From Epiperipatus broadwayi (lineage: Eukaryota > Onychophora > Udeonychophora > Euonychophora > Peripatidae), in the NCBI GenBank assembly GCA_028023455.1, contig JAQFVV010000042.1:7647922-7711921 (forward strand): 64,000 nt of DNA, in the 5' to 3' direction. Positions 37,001 to 49,295 of this stretch are shown one piece after another. Position numbers and translations under genes: made by a program. How positions within the stretch are numbered: position 1 is the stretch's first letter; each line of letters starts with the position of its first letter. A model generated the notes under the pieces. The model saw nothing but the letters and a program-made list of their open reading frames with translations, was not told the origin of the DNA and ran no database searches.

Positions 37001-37815
37001 AAAGTTTAGGTATTTATCACATTTCACGGCAAATTTACTTAAAATTTTAATTAAAAATGGTAACAGTAATAGAAAAAATTAGTATACAAAAAATGGTAAT
37101 TTTCTAAATACATATTTTTTAGCTTAAATTCTTTGTTATATATATATATGTGTGTCAAAGCATCGGCCGGGAAGCGAATTTCGGGACAACTGCTTATTAT
37201 ATTTTAAAGCAAAAAAAATAACACTGTTTATAAAACTAAATAAAATTCTTGATATTTTACACCTGATTCAAAATATAATCAATATCGAAATACTAGTTTT
37301 CTTAGTTCGGTATTGTCGGTATTGAATTTTCTTCGGTAATACCGGGATTTCGTATCGGTAGTACCGTTCTTGTTCTTGTTAGTCTTCCTTAGTTTTCTAA
37401 AGTGAAACAATATACAACATAGAGAATTCAAAGAATGCAAGTTGAGAGTAATTCCAAGATGACTAATGAAGAAAATGAGTGGCGTGAAGAAATATTAAAA
37501 AGACTACTATGCTAAAGGCATATCTGGCATTAAATCTGTAATAAGATTTTGTTTATGTATATAATTGTAAAAGTACTTAATCTGAATTTAATTTTTTTAA
37601 AAAAATTATGTTTGTAAATTTGTTTTATTTTTATAATCCATTATAGTCGGTATTATGTAATAGATTATTATTATATCGATATTATTTATTGAAACGTAAA
37701 TTTAAAATTTGTTTTTTCTTCAAGTTGATTCAAAAACGGTAGTGTTGAATATTAGATTCTTTTGAATTATGATGAATATAAAGAATTGTGTTTGAAAAAT
37801 ATAATCGCTTAAATT
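34051..37815. other. AT-rich stretch, possible decayed elements
   Basis: No gene is recognised. The segment at 37,300-37,370 is rich in 'cggtatt' and 'cggtaatacc' motifs, a style seen at the ends of some hAT elements, and 'aataccgaaaag' occurs at 36,339. I could not match these into terminal repeats with a target duplication. Short open frames at 35,593 and 36,699 have no recognisable domain. Confidence 0.3.
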
Positions 37816-38638
37816 AGTTCATTATCATCATCAACCATTATCAATTCACTGCAGGATGAAAGTCTCTCCAAGTTCAATCCATTTTCTCTTATCTTTAGCT
37901 TCTCTTCTCCACATCACCCAGAACACACTTTCTTATTTCATCCATCCAGTTCACAAGTGGGCTCTTTCTGGGTCTTTTACAATATCTTGGAATCAGTTTA
38001 ATATTTCAATTGTCCATCTATTAGCATCTCTTCTAGCAATATGTCCAGCCCAACTCCACTTCAGTCTTTTAATTTTTTCAATGGGGTCAGTAACACCTGT
38101 TTGTTCTCTTACCCATAAGTTGTGTTTTCAATCTTTTCTTGTTACTCCTAACATGTATCTTTCCATACTTCTTTTAGTGGTCTGATCTCTATATTGCTCT
38201 ACTATTAAGTGTCCAAGTCTCAGATCCATAAGTAAGAACTGGTAAAACACATTTATTGAAAACTTTCCTTCTCAAACATAATAAGCATATTTCCTTTTAG
38301 TATCAAGTTATTTCTATCAAAAGCATTCCAACCAAGTATAATTCTATGATTAATTTCATCCATTATGTTTCCATTTGTATTAATAATCTGATCAAGGTGT
38401 TTATAGCTATTAAATTCTTTTAACTCATCATAATCAATCTTTATTTTCATATTTTGAGAAAATCCATTAAACATTAATTTAGTCTTTTAACATTTATCTT
38501 TAGTCCTACTTTCATCTGATAACTCTTGCAACATTTCCTACAGTTCTAAAGCATTATTTGCAAAAGCAACTATATCATCTGCAAAATCTAAATGACTCAA
38601 ATAATCTCTATTTACTTTCACTCATTCAGCTTCCCATT

Positions 38639-38935
38639 TTAATCCAAAAAATATTCTTGCAGTACTACTGTAAAATGTTTTGCAGATATGAGGTAACCCT
38701 GTCTTACACCCTTCTCAATGTTAACTTTCTTAGTATCATTATGTAATCTAATTGTTGCTGTTGCATTTTTATAAATATTTTTTAAAATATGACAATATCC
38801 TGGACCTATACCTTGATGATCCAATGCTTTAATCACTGAAGAAATGTTTATAGAATCAAAGGTATTTTCATAATCTACAAATCCAAAGGATAATGGCAAC
38901 TCATATTCAGTTGTTCTTTCTATAACTTCTCTCAA
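38639..38935 (-). pseudogene. RTE reverse transcriptase fragment (palm domain)
   Basis: An open 98-codon piece of the broken RTE reading frame. It carries FGFVDYENTFDSINISS (the 'FVDFEKAFDSI' motif; the first catalytic Asp region) and GVRQGYLIS (the 'GVRQGCPLSP' motif). The same region is present in the copy at 60,815-61,117 with CEKAF. Confidence 0.8.
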
Positions 38936-38969
38936 TACCTGAATATGATCTACTGTACTAAAATCATTT

Positions 38970-39398
38970 TTAAATACAGCTTGTTGTCTTAGGTTGGTGA
39001 AAATCCAATGTTATCTGTTGACAAGTTGTAATTATCTTGGTAAAATTTTCTATAAAACTGATAAAAGACTGGATATGTCTGTAATTTCTAATATCTTCTT
39101 TATCACCTTTTTTAAATATTAATATTAATATTGCATTCTTCCAATCATCTGGTACATCTTTATCATTTAAAGATTTGGTATATAACTTTGCAAAAAAAAA
39201 TAATTCCATATCTTCATCTGCTTCTTTTAATATATCAATTCTAATTTCATCATTATCTGGAGCCTTTCCTTTCTTCATCAATTTAATTGCATGGCTCACT
39301 TCTTGATTTAAAATTCTGGGCAATTTGGAAGATATAATAGGTGTAGGAGGCACTTGTTCTTTATTACTATATAATTTTTGATAGAAGTTTCTACCCAT
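38970..39398 (-). pseudogene. RTE reverse transcriptase fragment (fingers)
   Basis: An open 142-codon piece containing EVSHAIKLMKKGKAPDNDEI (the 'ai..lk.gKApG.D.i' motif) and VPDDWKNAILILIFKKGDKE (the 'w....i.pl.KKGd' motif), both typical of RTE and related LINE reverse transcriptases. It lies directly upstream, in the gene sense, of the palm fragment, with a frameshift between. The usual Gly of KAPGxD has become Asn. Confidence 0.8.
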
Positions 39399-40649
39399 TT
39401 CATGATGTCATCTCTCTTTTTAGTAATAATTCCTTTTTTTTCTTATTGCAGATATAAATTTTGTACCAATACCAGAATATTATTTATACTCTTGAGACTT
39501 TTATTCTTTTCTACAGCTTTCCTTGCTAGTTCACAGTTATACTTTATTATATCATTTTCAACTCTTTTCCACACCATTTTACAAAATTCAAGATATTCTA
39601 TCTTTTTTAATGCATCATTTTTGTATATCTTTGTATTCCTTTTTTTCTACATAAATTTGCTAGTCTCAGTAGAAATTTTATTGGTCAATTGTTGCTTTTT
39701 TCTACCAGTTATCTTTGATGCAGTTTTTAAAAATGTATCAGTTATTTTCCTATTAATTTCATTCAAATCTGAATCATGTTCAAAATGTACTAATACTTTT
39801 TACTGATTTGTAAGTTCTAATTTAAATTCATTAGAATGTTTCTGAAGATTAGAAATATCAACTGTAAATATTGTTTTTGTTAATAATTTTTGTCTCTCTA
39901 GTTTTGCATTAACATGTATCTTACATCTTACTAATCAATGATCACTTCCTGTGTTAAATTTATTAAGAACATCACAATCTTGAAATATGTATTTTCTGTT
40001 AGTCAAAAATAATCCAATTCTGCTGTACCTTTGTTTGGAAGCTTTCATGTCCATTTCCTTTTAACATTTTTCTCAAAAAAGTAATTTATAATGTACAGTT
40101 TTTTTTTTTTTTTCTGCAAACTCCACAAGTCTATGTCTTCTCTCATTTCTATTACCATAACCAAAATTACCTACAGCACTTTCATCTTTCATTTGTTTAC
40201 CAATTCTAGCATTAAAGTCTTCCATAATAATTTTAAAATGTTGTTTACTCTGATCAAAAGCCTTTTGTACATCCATATAAAAATCTTCTACTACTTCATC
40301 ACTATGAGAACTTGTTGGGGAATAAACCTGAATTATCTGCAGTTGGTTCTGCTATTAAGTTGTGTAACTTATCTTGCCCTTCGGTGCAATACACCATCAA
40401 TCGCCACAATGTTGTTCTTCCACTTTTTATTTATAATGAATCCTATTCCATTTGCATTTTTAAAATTTGTGCCTTTTTAGTAGAGTAAATATCCACTTGT
40501 TAAATCAATTGTCTCTTCACCTTTTCTTCTAACTCCACAAAGTTCAATAATGTCCCATTTAATATAAGACAGCTCTTATTTTAATTTTTGCAATCTCATT
40601 CACTTGAAAGTCATCTGCAGTTGTAAGTACCTAAATAAAAAGTCATCAT

Positions 40650-41030
40650 CAAATGGCAGCCTGGGTTCACAATCAGGGAATTTTTTAGCACTCTCCACTT
40701 TTGGCCACCAACCGCTGCCTTGGTTGATGACTTTACAGCCTCCTGGGAATAAGGGCCATGCTTTATTTTTGTCTGTTATAATTGTATATATGTAGTGGAA
40801 AAATATTGATCATTTACACAAATATTCATTCTGCCTTCTCAGGCAACTGAAAATGGAGACCATGGTGTTTCTTGATCTTAAACTCAGAGGTAAAAAGCCA
40901 ATAAATTCACCATGCTGGCTAATGCATGTTGGTGAGCAGCCCATCCATGTTCGTATACTATATGAATGATCACATAGTAATAACAGCTGCAATGACAAAA
41001 ACATATAGAGTGACCATTAGGAATTTGCCC
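40650..41030. other. Possible 5' untranslated region of the RTE LINE or separate old repeat
   Basis: The sequence upstream of the RTE endonuclease is less AT-rich than the surroundings and includes 'ggcagcctgggttcacaatc' (40,653-40,672). It may belong to the LINE or be an unrelated repeat. The short open frames here have no recognisable domain. Confidence 0.3.
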
Positions 41031-41462
41031 TGCTCAGTTCCTTTAAGGTCTCCAAGAGGAATCAAAGGATCTCCTTTCAGTTATTAGCAAACTCCTTTCT
41101 GCAGCATTAAATTGGTTAATGAAGGCTAAACATTACATCCCTTTATAAATTAGTTTTTATTTCTCATTAGTGGAAAAGAACTGGTAATAAGTTGCAGATA
41201 TAACAATTCATGAATTATATTTTTAATTATATCTGTGTATATTTAGTGTCCATGCTGTTATTATTTAAGTCTTACTTCTAATGTGTACTTAAATGGCTTG
41301 TTTACATTTCTGAGCATGTTTATGCTCTAATCTGGTGAATATGTGTATATATCACTGGAAAGTATTATTTCATTATATGTAGTTTTCTGTAAAAGAAAAT
41401 GGCTCTCTAGGAGCCTATTTAGTATGTTTTGATTGTAAAAGAAGCTACTAGTTGATGTAACT

Positions 41463-41615
41463 CTCAGTCCATCTTTATATAGATAATTGTAAATTGATAA
41501 TAATCAGAAAATATAACCCATATTTCTTTTAGAATTTTTTAGTATGATCTTTACAAAATAACAATGTATAGTCTGATTATCATTATCATCCTAAACATTA
41601 ATTGAGAACTGAGAT
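41463..41615. repeat. Interspersed repeat, ~150 bp, partner at 32,661-32,816
   Basis: Matches the 32.7-kb copy block by block, as described there. Confidence 0.5.
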
Positions 41616-41785
41616 GAGCATTTCTTGTATGTTTTATTTTTTTCCTCATTGCAATATATATCTATTTCATATTTTTGAAATGTTTAAAATTAAATATATA
41701 TATATATTACTAAAACCAGTCAACCCTTTTTTTGTCAATAACAAGCAACAATCTCAAACTGTTGTCAAGACAACCTTTTAACATA

Positions 41786-42838
41786 TATAATTAGAGGGGA
41801 TTTGAACCCACACTTTCAAGCTCTCTTCAGTCATTTACTCCATCTTATATAATTGATACACATGACCACATACATATGAAGAAGATAAATGATCTCTAGT
41901 ATATGCATTTTATACTGAACCAGCATTCATCAGTTGGTCTGGATCATTATCTCCCACACATACATATAATCAGCGCTCGGTTTATATTAAGATAGCAAAT
42001 CTTCAAGCTTTAATGGACATGCTTCACTTTTCTCAACTCTCCAACTCTTAAGCTATCCATATCATTAAAAATCTGATGATTTCATATTCAAAGCTCTTGT
42101 TTGCCAAATTTTGTTGTGTCATACCCATGTTTACCATAAGTCAATCTTATTCCTCATATATAGGACCTAAAATCCATTTAAATACACAGAAGAGGGATGG
42201 ACAGAATACAGACTGAATATGTAATATTTAAACACATATATAGTATATTTGAGGGGATTTGAGCCCAGACTTTCAAGCTCCCTTCAGTTATCCACATCTT
42301 ATACAACCGATACCCATGACCACAAAAAGATAAATGATTTCCAATTTACATATTTTGTGTTGAACCAGAAATCATCAATTGATCCGGATCATCATCTTCC
42401 ACACATATATATAATCACTGCTCTTTATATCAAGATAGCAAATCTTCAAACTTTTATGGACAGACTTTAATCTTTTCCACTCTCCAATTCTTAAGCCATC
42501 CATATCATTGAAAATCTGATGATGTATAAGGCTTTTGTTTACCAAATTTTGTCATAACCATATTGTCTGTAAGTCAGTCTTTCTTCTCATATGACTTTAA
42601 GCCCATTTAAATACACAGAACAGGGATGGGTAGAATCTAAGCTGAATAGGTAATATTTAAATACACGTATAGTATTTATACTTTAAGCTAGATATAATTA
42701 GAGGAGATTTAAACCCAGATTTTTAAGCTCCCTTCAGTCATTCATTCCATCTTATATTACTGATATACATGACCACATACATGTGAAAGATAAATGATCT
42801 CCAAAATATGTATTTCATGTTAAACCAGGACTATAACA
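41786..42838 (-). repeat. Tandem repeat of a ~455-bp unit carrying a tRNA-like SINE head, 2.3 copies
   Basis: Units start at about 41,786, 42,243 and 42,693; the third is cut short at about 42,838. On the minus strand each has 'gtgggttcaaatcc' or a close variant, a perfect or near-perfect RNA polymerase III B box (GGTTCAAATCC in unit 1), preceded by a tRNA-like stretch with 'gatgg.gtaaatgactgaag', which resembles the A-box region of Ser/Leu-type tRNAs. The remainder (about 380 bp) is unique to the unit. So a tRNA-derived SINE, or a larger unit containing one, has been tandemly duplicated. Confidence 0.65.
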
Positions 42839-44683
42839 GCAGATTTATGAACTTTTAAGATCAAACAGTGAGATTTATATAATCTGTCACCATTTTCAAA
42901 ATTGTAATCCTTCTCAATGCAAATAAACAATGATCACTAACCTCACAGGAATCTCACATCAATCAAAGCAGGGATCTTCTGAATTATAATACTAAACTTT
43001 GTCATATTATCATAAGTATTTAGCCTTTTCAAAACTGTTATTCCCCTTAATACATACTATGTATATATACAAATCAAAGTGCTTCTGCAAATCAACTAAC
43101 TACTAGTCAGCTGTTAAATGGTCTCCTTGAAAAAGGCTTACCTATATTTCAAAGTGTGTCAATTGCAAGAAAGATCTTTCAAAAAAATATTGTAAGTAGA
43201 AGTTGTGTTATTTGAAGAACTTTTTTAAGTCAGGAAGAAATTAATTATTAGACGAATTGTTAATTTTAATCGCTATTACAAGTGATGCAAATGGCTACCA
43301 ATGGAAAAAACTAAGATTAATTGGAAGAAAAAATGTAGAGAACTTTGTAAATTCTCAAGAAAGCAATTTAAACATAGAAGATGAGTTTAAAATGGTAGAA
43401 AGGAATAAAAGCAGAAAGAAAAAACAAGCTAGTAGTAATTTGGAGAAGAATTTAGCCTTAGAACATTCTATTAGTTATAAAACCTCAGATGAAGTTTCGA
43501 GATAAATTTGACAAAGTAATTCTTAATTCAAAAGAAGATAATTGGTTAAATATGATGCAAAATAGCAAAATGAATTAAAAAAAAGAATTAAGTCAAAATT
43601 CAATCAAACTAAAAAGTGATAATGGAAAAACTGGAGGATTCCAAGAATTACAATATTTACATGTTGCACCAGAAATCATCAGCAGTGGGAATTGGCAAAA
43701 AAGAAAAAAATGATGAAAAATTAAAAACAATACCAATTTTACAAATGGATAAAATAAAGGACAATGAGACTACTATTTAAGCCAAGCTTCGAATTTTTCT
43801 GACATGGGGGTAGAAAGATACGATCAAAAAATGGGTACAGAGGTGACACCATTAAAAAATTTAATATTAGAAAATCATCATTAATTCAAAACGGCAAGGA
43901 ATTAGAAGCAGAAAATGAACAAATGAGTTATAAAAGCAATATAGAACACCAAAATGAACTTGTTGAGGATGAGGAAAATAAAATTCAAGATAGAGGAGTA
44001 AATGAATCTTGGAAATAAAAGTAAAAGAAATCAAAAGAAAGACTCTACTAAAAATCAATAAGCTGATAGAGATAAGGAAAACTATTCTAAGTCAAACATA
44101 ATGTTAGAGGACTCTTTAAAAGACTTTTAAAGTATAATGAAAATCAAAAGAAGAATGTAGAAGGGGGTTAAAATAAGATGATACAACAAAATACTAGAAG
44201 TAAAATCCCTACTTTCACAAACATGAACTTAAAAATAAATCAGGTTGAAAAGCCAACAAATTCTGAAAAACAAAATAGAAATAGAATAAGCCAAATTACA
44301 TTCACTAAAGAGAAATCGGAAGAAGACCCAAATTTCTTTTATGGGAATGTAATGCAGTTCTCAAGATGTAATTTTCCCCTTTAAATTAAGACAATATCTC
44401 TAAATTTAATAAACAAGCTTCAACAAGTTGGACTAAAGAAGTTCAAATGTACAAAGAAGCAGAACCTATGACACATGCGGAGAAAACTAAAAGAGATTTG
44501 AATATGACTTATGCTAAGAAAACCATGAACATTCAGAATTCAAAAGAGTTGAACATAGGGAAAAAAAACATAAATTATTCAAGAAACTGAAAGTTTTAAT
44601 AGATCATTGTTTATTATGGAAAACGAAGAAAATAATAGGATGGATGAAGACTTTTCTGAGCAAGAGGAGGACATTATAGAACA

Positions 44684-44757
44684 ATCATAGACAAATTCAA
44701 CCAATCAATATCAGCAGGCAACGATCACAGACAAATTTAACCAATCAATATCAGCAG
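44684..44757. repeat. 40-bp direct tandem duplication in ORF1 of LINE copy A
   Basis: The block containing 'accaatcaatatcagcag' appears twice, 40 bases apart, with two base differences over the ~34 shared bases. Confidence 0.8.
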
Positions 44758-45022
44758 TGCTTTTGAGAACATTTCAAATATATAAACATGAAAATGCCCT
44801 AATAATGTCAACAACAGATAAACACCTTAACTATTATAAATTCCCAATCCAAGATCTATATAGGCTTATTAAACAACAGGGTCTTGGGCAATCAATTTAT
44901 AAAATTTTATTCCATCTGAATGATAGATATATAATCATACAATTCAATAATTCATTTATAAAAGCATCATTCAAGAATAATTTTAAAATATTACCCAATA
45001 GATTCTAATTATGGTTGATTTA

Positions 45023-45246
45023 AATAGACCAACATGTATGGAAGGAATTATACGCAATTGTGGAATTGACTTTGAGATAGAAGATTTACAAAAAATTCTT
45101 GCCCAATTTGGGAAAATATTAAGTTTTAATTATCAATAGACCAACATGTATGGAAGGAATTATACGCAATTGTGGAATTGACTTTGAGATAGAAGATTTA
45201 CAAAAAATTCTTGCCCAATTTGGGAAAATATTAAGTTTTAATTATC
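45023..45246. repeat. Perfect 112-bp tandem duplication in ORF1 of LINE copy A
   Basis: Positions 45023-45134 and 45135-45246 are identical by eye, starting 'aatagaccaacatgtatgg' and ending 'gttttaattatc'. Since 112 is not a multiple of three, it would shift the reading frame. The lack of differences suggests a recent event. Confidence 0.9.
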
Positions 45247-45365
45247 AAGAAGTTATTTTGACACAAAATTTTTATCTAATTCTGCGAATTTAAAATCATG
45301 TTAAAAAAGGTATTTCACCTTTAATGATACCAGCACTAATTGATTACAAAGAATCACCATTGATT

Positions 45366-45772
45366 ATTATAAATTTATTTAAACGCACATTGATTATGTA
45401 AGTAATATTCATTAAGACTGTAGCCTCAAGTACATGCGTATAAAACGTGATAGTAGGGACCTTTACAGGTCTTAAACCACAAGCTTACTCTTTGGAAGAA
45501 AAGAGGAGAACCCCTTCTTTACTTCAACCTACTTTCTATTTAAATAGGTGAAGCTGAAGCGGTTCAATCTGAGAGCGTGAAGCTATTCAATACTTCACTA
45601 ATTAAGTCCTCATTTCTTATTACACATTAATACTCGTGAAATCTTTCGATTTACAGCGAGTCAATGGAAAGATTTTATAGTGAGAAATCTATTATGATAA
45701 TTTAAAGTTGTAATTATAAATTTATTTAAACGCACATTGATTACGTAAGTAATATTCATTAAGGCTGTAGCC
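45366..45772. other. 287-bp insertion flanked by a 60-bp direct repeat
   Basis: Blocks 45366-45425 and 45713-45772 share 58 of 60 bases (starting 'attataaatttatttaaacg'). Between them are 287 bp of unrelated, less AT-rich sequence (from 'tcaagtacatgcgtat' to 'aaagttgtaa'). Removing one block plus the insert rejoins the ORF1 frame just ahead of the zinc knuckles. The insert has no open frame and no recognised family. Confidence 0.75.
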
Positions 45773-46194
45773 CCACAATGTTTTTACTGTAAACGATGTG
45801 GACATGTGACAAGGGAATACCCAGACAAGAAATGCAATCGGTGTGGGGTCATGAAGAAAAAATATATGTCAGAATAAAAGTACAAATTTTCAGGAATCTT
45901 GGTCAAAGGATGATGTAAAATGGAAACAAAGAAATAACAGACTAAGCTTATTGAATAAGCCAGAGGAGGTTATAATAGAAGACCAACATATGGAGGATGA
46001 AAGTTCTCTCAATCTGGGACAATTAGGAGAATCTCTCCAGAAGATATTGGTTCCTCAATGGAGGAATTAAGTTTAATTAATTCCCAAGCATCTTTAATAG
46101 GTGAGAGAGATGTAGAAAGGGAGAATGGTGGTCTTTCGCTAAGGAAAAGAAAGCTGAAAACAAGGAATCTCCCTCTTCTCAATCAATACCGAAT

Positions 46195-46443
46195 GTGGAT
46201 TGGGAAGAGATGCCTATGGAAGACCTCGTAGACAGAGCAGAACAAGAAAATATATCATCACCTCAAAGGGGTAAAAAAAACCTGACTGGGTTTTCGTGGA
46301 GTCTTCCAGATAACTTTGAAGGATGCAATATAGATTTAGCGACACCACAAGTGGATGGAGCCAAACCGCATGAGTTAAATGCAGTAGATGGAGCCTCCAT
46401 AGATAATAATCAACATGAAATTTCCCAAAAATGGAAGAAATAA
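46195..46443 (+). pseudogene. ORF1 C-terminal acidic fragment, LINE copy A
   Basis: An 82-codon open patch rich in Asp/Glu (EEMPMEDLVDRAEQ) ending in a lysine pair before the stop. It lies 80 bp upstream of the ORF2 start. No domain recognised; the assignment comes from position. Confidence 0.4.
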
Positions 46444-47639
46444 TTAATGATCAGGTAGAAGATCTGATCAGAAGTTTGAATGAGACAAACGTTCGTACAA
46501 AGGAGACTTAAACCTAATGTCTGATGATTCAAATTGCATTTATGAATGTTAGGGGCCTAAACTCTAAAGAGAGGGTCTTTGCATTGGAGCAATGGTTTAG
46601 GTCTAGAGCCCCTGACATATTTATTATGTCATGGGGAGACAAAAATGCAGATAAAATCTGATCAAAAAATAATTGATAGAATTAATTTCTTAGGATATTT
46701 CCACTATCTTTCTCTACTATAGTAGCAGGAGGGGTTTCCATCTTACTAAATAAAAATTCACTGATTACCTTCTTCAAAATAATCAAAAATAGATAGAAAC
46801 TGTTTAATTGTAATCATAAAATTCCAAAGTTTTACATTTAATCTAATCAATGTATATTTATATAGGTAGCCTGAAATTATACACAGAGTAATATAAAATA
46901 TCAACATATCACTAAGAACAAGCCTTTTCCTGATGATAATTGTAGGGGATTTTAACATCACATATGAGAATTTCCTAATTTTTTTTAATTAATCAATCTT
47001 CCTCTAATTAGTTATAGATCATTATCCCTGATAAAGCTTTTTCCTACTATACGAGAAATTATAAATCTTTGATTGACTTGTTATTTGTCTCCCCAGTGAT
47101 TTATAATACAATTAAGGTGGAGCTCCAACCAATAGCATTCTCGGATCATTGTTCCTGTGATTTCAGTCAAGTGGTATTGGAGCTTCCTAGAACTATAAGA
47201 ATCTTGACTCGTGCCAACATTAATACAAAATTAGTGTCGGAGATCTACATTTTATTTAATAAAATCAATCTAAGTGGGCTTCCAGGGTACAAGGCATGGA
47301 TGCGATTCACAAAAATTTTGGGCAAATTGATTACAAATTTTACATTATGATCCTGAGGCCTGGTATACATGATTGCCAAAATGGAGAGTATAGCTGTGAA
47401 ATCAAATAATTTGCCCTTTGAGGCTGAAAATATTGAATCGATTTTGGAACTTAGATATCAAGATATAATGCTACTCAGAGGGTGGTTGCCGAGATTCTCT
47501 CTGTCAGAAGAATGAGCAATTTATTCAACATCAACATTGCTGGACCAGGGTTTACCTCAGATGGGCCCTTAGGACCAGTAGGAAAACAAAAGTGCCTCGA
47601 GTGATTGAGATAGGCAGCAACCATTATGCTTAGACTTCT

Positions 47640-48182
47640 ATGCTTAACAGGATACCTAATTATTATGAGAGAAAATTTCAGTCCTCACAAACAGTAAATG
47701 ATAGGAAAACTTGGAATGTAGAGAAGGTTTCAAGGCATAAAATCACAGAAAATAGGATTGTACAAAGAATTAAAATGATGCCAGATAAAACTTATCCAGG
47801 TTTGCATGGGATTCCCAGGTTTCTCTTGCTGCACCTAAGTGCCTTTTTTGTACCAATAATCAAGAAAATAGCAGACCTCTTGGCTGATGGCAACCAGGAA
47901 CTTCCAGGGATCTATCCATTGGTGAGGGTCCCCCTAATCATGAAGCTAGATGGCCCTCAAAATTTGTGAAATCTTAGGCCTATATTGATCATCCCTCTGA
48001 TGATAAAGACAGTTGAGGGACTAATTAAAGTTGATATACAAGACAACATCTTAGCTCGGCTGTCTAATTATCAATTTTCTAAAAGGGGAAGTTTGACAGC
48101 CAATGCTGTCAGTCAATTTTGCCTGTTGGTAGATCATATACATATGAAAAAGATATCTAATACCAGTTGTGGTTCAGCTTGA
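47640..48182 (+). pseudogene. Reverse transcriptase fingers region of LINE copy A
   Basis: Two adjacent open patches (47640-47969 and 47985-48182) separated by a single stop carry KMMPDKTYPGLHGIPRFLL, then LRPILIIPLMIKTVEGL and YQFSKRGSLTANAVSQFCLL, the 'QxGFxxGRSTxxNI' motif region. Together they form the N-terminal half of the reverse transcriptase domain. The next patch (from 48,183) continues with the first catalytic aspartate motif LDFVSAFD. Confidence 0.75.
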
Positions 48183-49135
48183 CTTCGTTTCAGCTTTTGA
48201 TTGCATCAAAGTTGATGTACTGTTGAGGGTCTTGGAGGGGCTCAAGTTGCCGCCAGCATATCTCTAGATGATAGATAACCTCTTACATAATCATGAGGTT
48301 TTTCTGTCTCTGGATGGTAGAATGGCTCCAGGTTTCAAGCCCTGTTTCCATTCCTCAGGGCTACCCTCTCAGTGTGCTCCTCTTTACAGCCCATGTGAAT
48401 CCCCTCCTAATGAGCATCAAAGCATCTCTTAAAGGGATAGCCATTCCTTTGCTGAAGAAGACAGTCCATCACATCTATATGGGATGATGTGATGGTTTTT
48501 CTTGCTTCACAGGAGGAGTTTACAAGGCTAGATGAGCTCTTGAACCAATTCGAATTGGAATTTGGCCTAAGGGTTAATGAGTAGAAATTGGCCATATGGT
48601 CAATAAGGACTGGTAAGCAACTTGCCGGCAGGTTCAAGGCTCCTCCTCAGAAATTCCTGGGGTTTCATATTGCTTTCCCCCTTTTTAAAATGAGAAAAGA
48701 AATTCAGGAGGATTTATTGATTAATGTTGGAAAATTGGTGACATATTAGGAAAGATATACCTATTCTTATTTGAGGAAATTGCACTTATGAATGCAGTGA
48801 TGCTCCCAAAAATTTTGTATTTCCTTGAAGGTTTTTCACCGATGAAAGCTTTTATAAGGAATGTTGAAACCCAATGTAGGAAGTTATCTTGGGGGAGGGG
48901 GGGAAGGCTCCTGTCATCAGCCTGAGGATCCTGCAAAAACCTAGGCAGTTAAATGACTTAGGATTACATGATAGCAAGATATGCATAATGTTCTTGGTTA
49001 AATTGTTTGAGAATAATCCGGAGATGAAAGAACTGATCCCTCCTAAAAAAATTCATTCACAGATCGCCCCCCCCCAAAAAAAAATTTGGATTCAACAACA
49101 GGTATCTCTCTAGTATTGGATAGTTTTAAAACCAG

Positions 49136-49224
49136 GAATGCCTCCATTATTTTCAAAATAAAATAAAGTACTGGAACACGAATGCCTCCATTATTTTTCA
49201 AAATAAAATAAAGTACTGGAACAC
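49136..49224. repeat. 44/45-bp tandem duplication in ORF2 of LINE copy A
   Basis: The unit starting 'gaatgcctccattatttt' and ending 'agtactggaacac' occurs twice (49136-49179 and 49180-49224). The only difference is one extra T in the second copy. Confidence 0.9.
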
Positions 49225-49295
49225 TTACAAACTAATGAATACTAACTCGCTACCTACATAATCAATGAAGATATAATGTAGATCCTATCTGTTGT

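Larger units (their letters stand above)
37822..40640 (-). mobile_element. RTE-type LINE, nearly full length but broken
   Basis: On the minus strand, and in several frames, the ORF2 landmarks of an RTE LINE occur in order. Endonuclease: EVRRKGEE-like VRRKGEETIDL (about 40,540), EDFNARIGKQM for the usual GDFNARIG (about 40,210), NKFNTGSDH (about 39,950). Reverse transcriptase: DDWKNAILILIFKKGDK (about 39,130), FGFVDYENTFDSI (about 38,870), GVRQGYLIS (about 38,710), and LDFADD catalytic box (about 38,590). The C-terminal domain antisense to 'ctagcaatatgtccagccca' encodes the WAGHI motif (about 38,050). The 3' end at about 37,825 finishes in 'ggttgatgatgat', the short degenerate tail usual for RTE. 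Stops, frameshifts and the G-to-E change in the endonuclease show it is inactive. Confidence 0.85.
43100..46510 (+). mobile_element. ORF1 region of Tx1/L1-like LINE copy A, broken
   Basis: Lys/Asn/Glu-rich coding-like DNA in all three frames, with intact patches (43257-43505, 44178-44384, 44757-45008, 46195-46443). Landmarks in order: a lysine-rich N-terminal part; a folded-looking segment (EGIIRNCGIDFEIEDLQKIL, about 45,040) that could be an RNA-binding domain; a zinc knuckle pair CFYCKRCGHVTREYPDKKC then NRCG (45,776-45,846); and an acidic tail (WEEMPMEDLVDRAEQEN, from 46,198) just before ORF2. Such an arrangement (nucleic-acid-binding domain, then CCHC knuckles) is what ORF1 of Tx1-type LINEs shows. 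Several tandem duplications break the frame. Confidence 0.6.

Noticed and set aside
36330-37370. hAT element bounded by 'cggtatt/aataccg' motifs
   Set aside because: The motifs do not form matching terminal repeats with an 8-bp duplication, and no transposase motif is readable.
37856-38185. 109-codon plus-strand frame with leucine-rich, membrane-like sequence
   Set aside because: It is antisense to the C-terminal domain of the RTE LINE. The same shadow appears on the minus strand at 61690-61962.
39378-40480. Plus-strand frames of 142 and 129 codons that look like membrane proteins
   Set aside because: They are antisense to the RTE LINE endonuclease and linker region.
41786-41860. Functional tRNA gene on the minus strand
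   Set aside because: The B box is good but no complete cloverleaf with anticodon stem and acceptor pairing can be formed by eye; it is repeated in a ~455-bp unit.
45426-45712. Nuclear copy of mitochondrial or ribosomal DNA
   Set aside because: I considered this because of its composition, but could not match any conserved rRNA or mitochondrial block.
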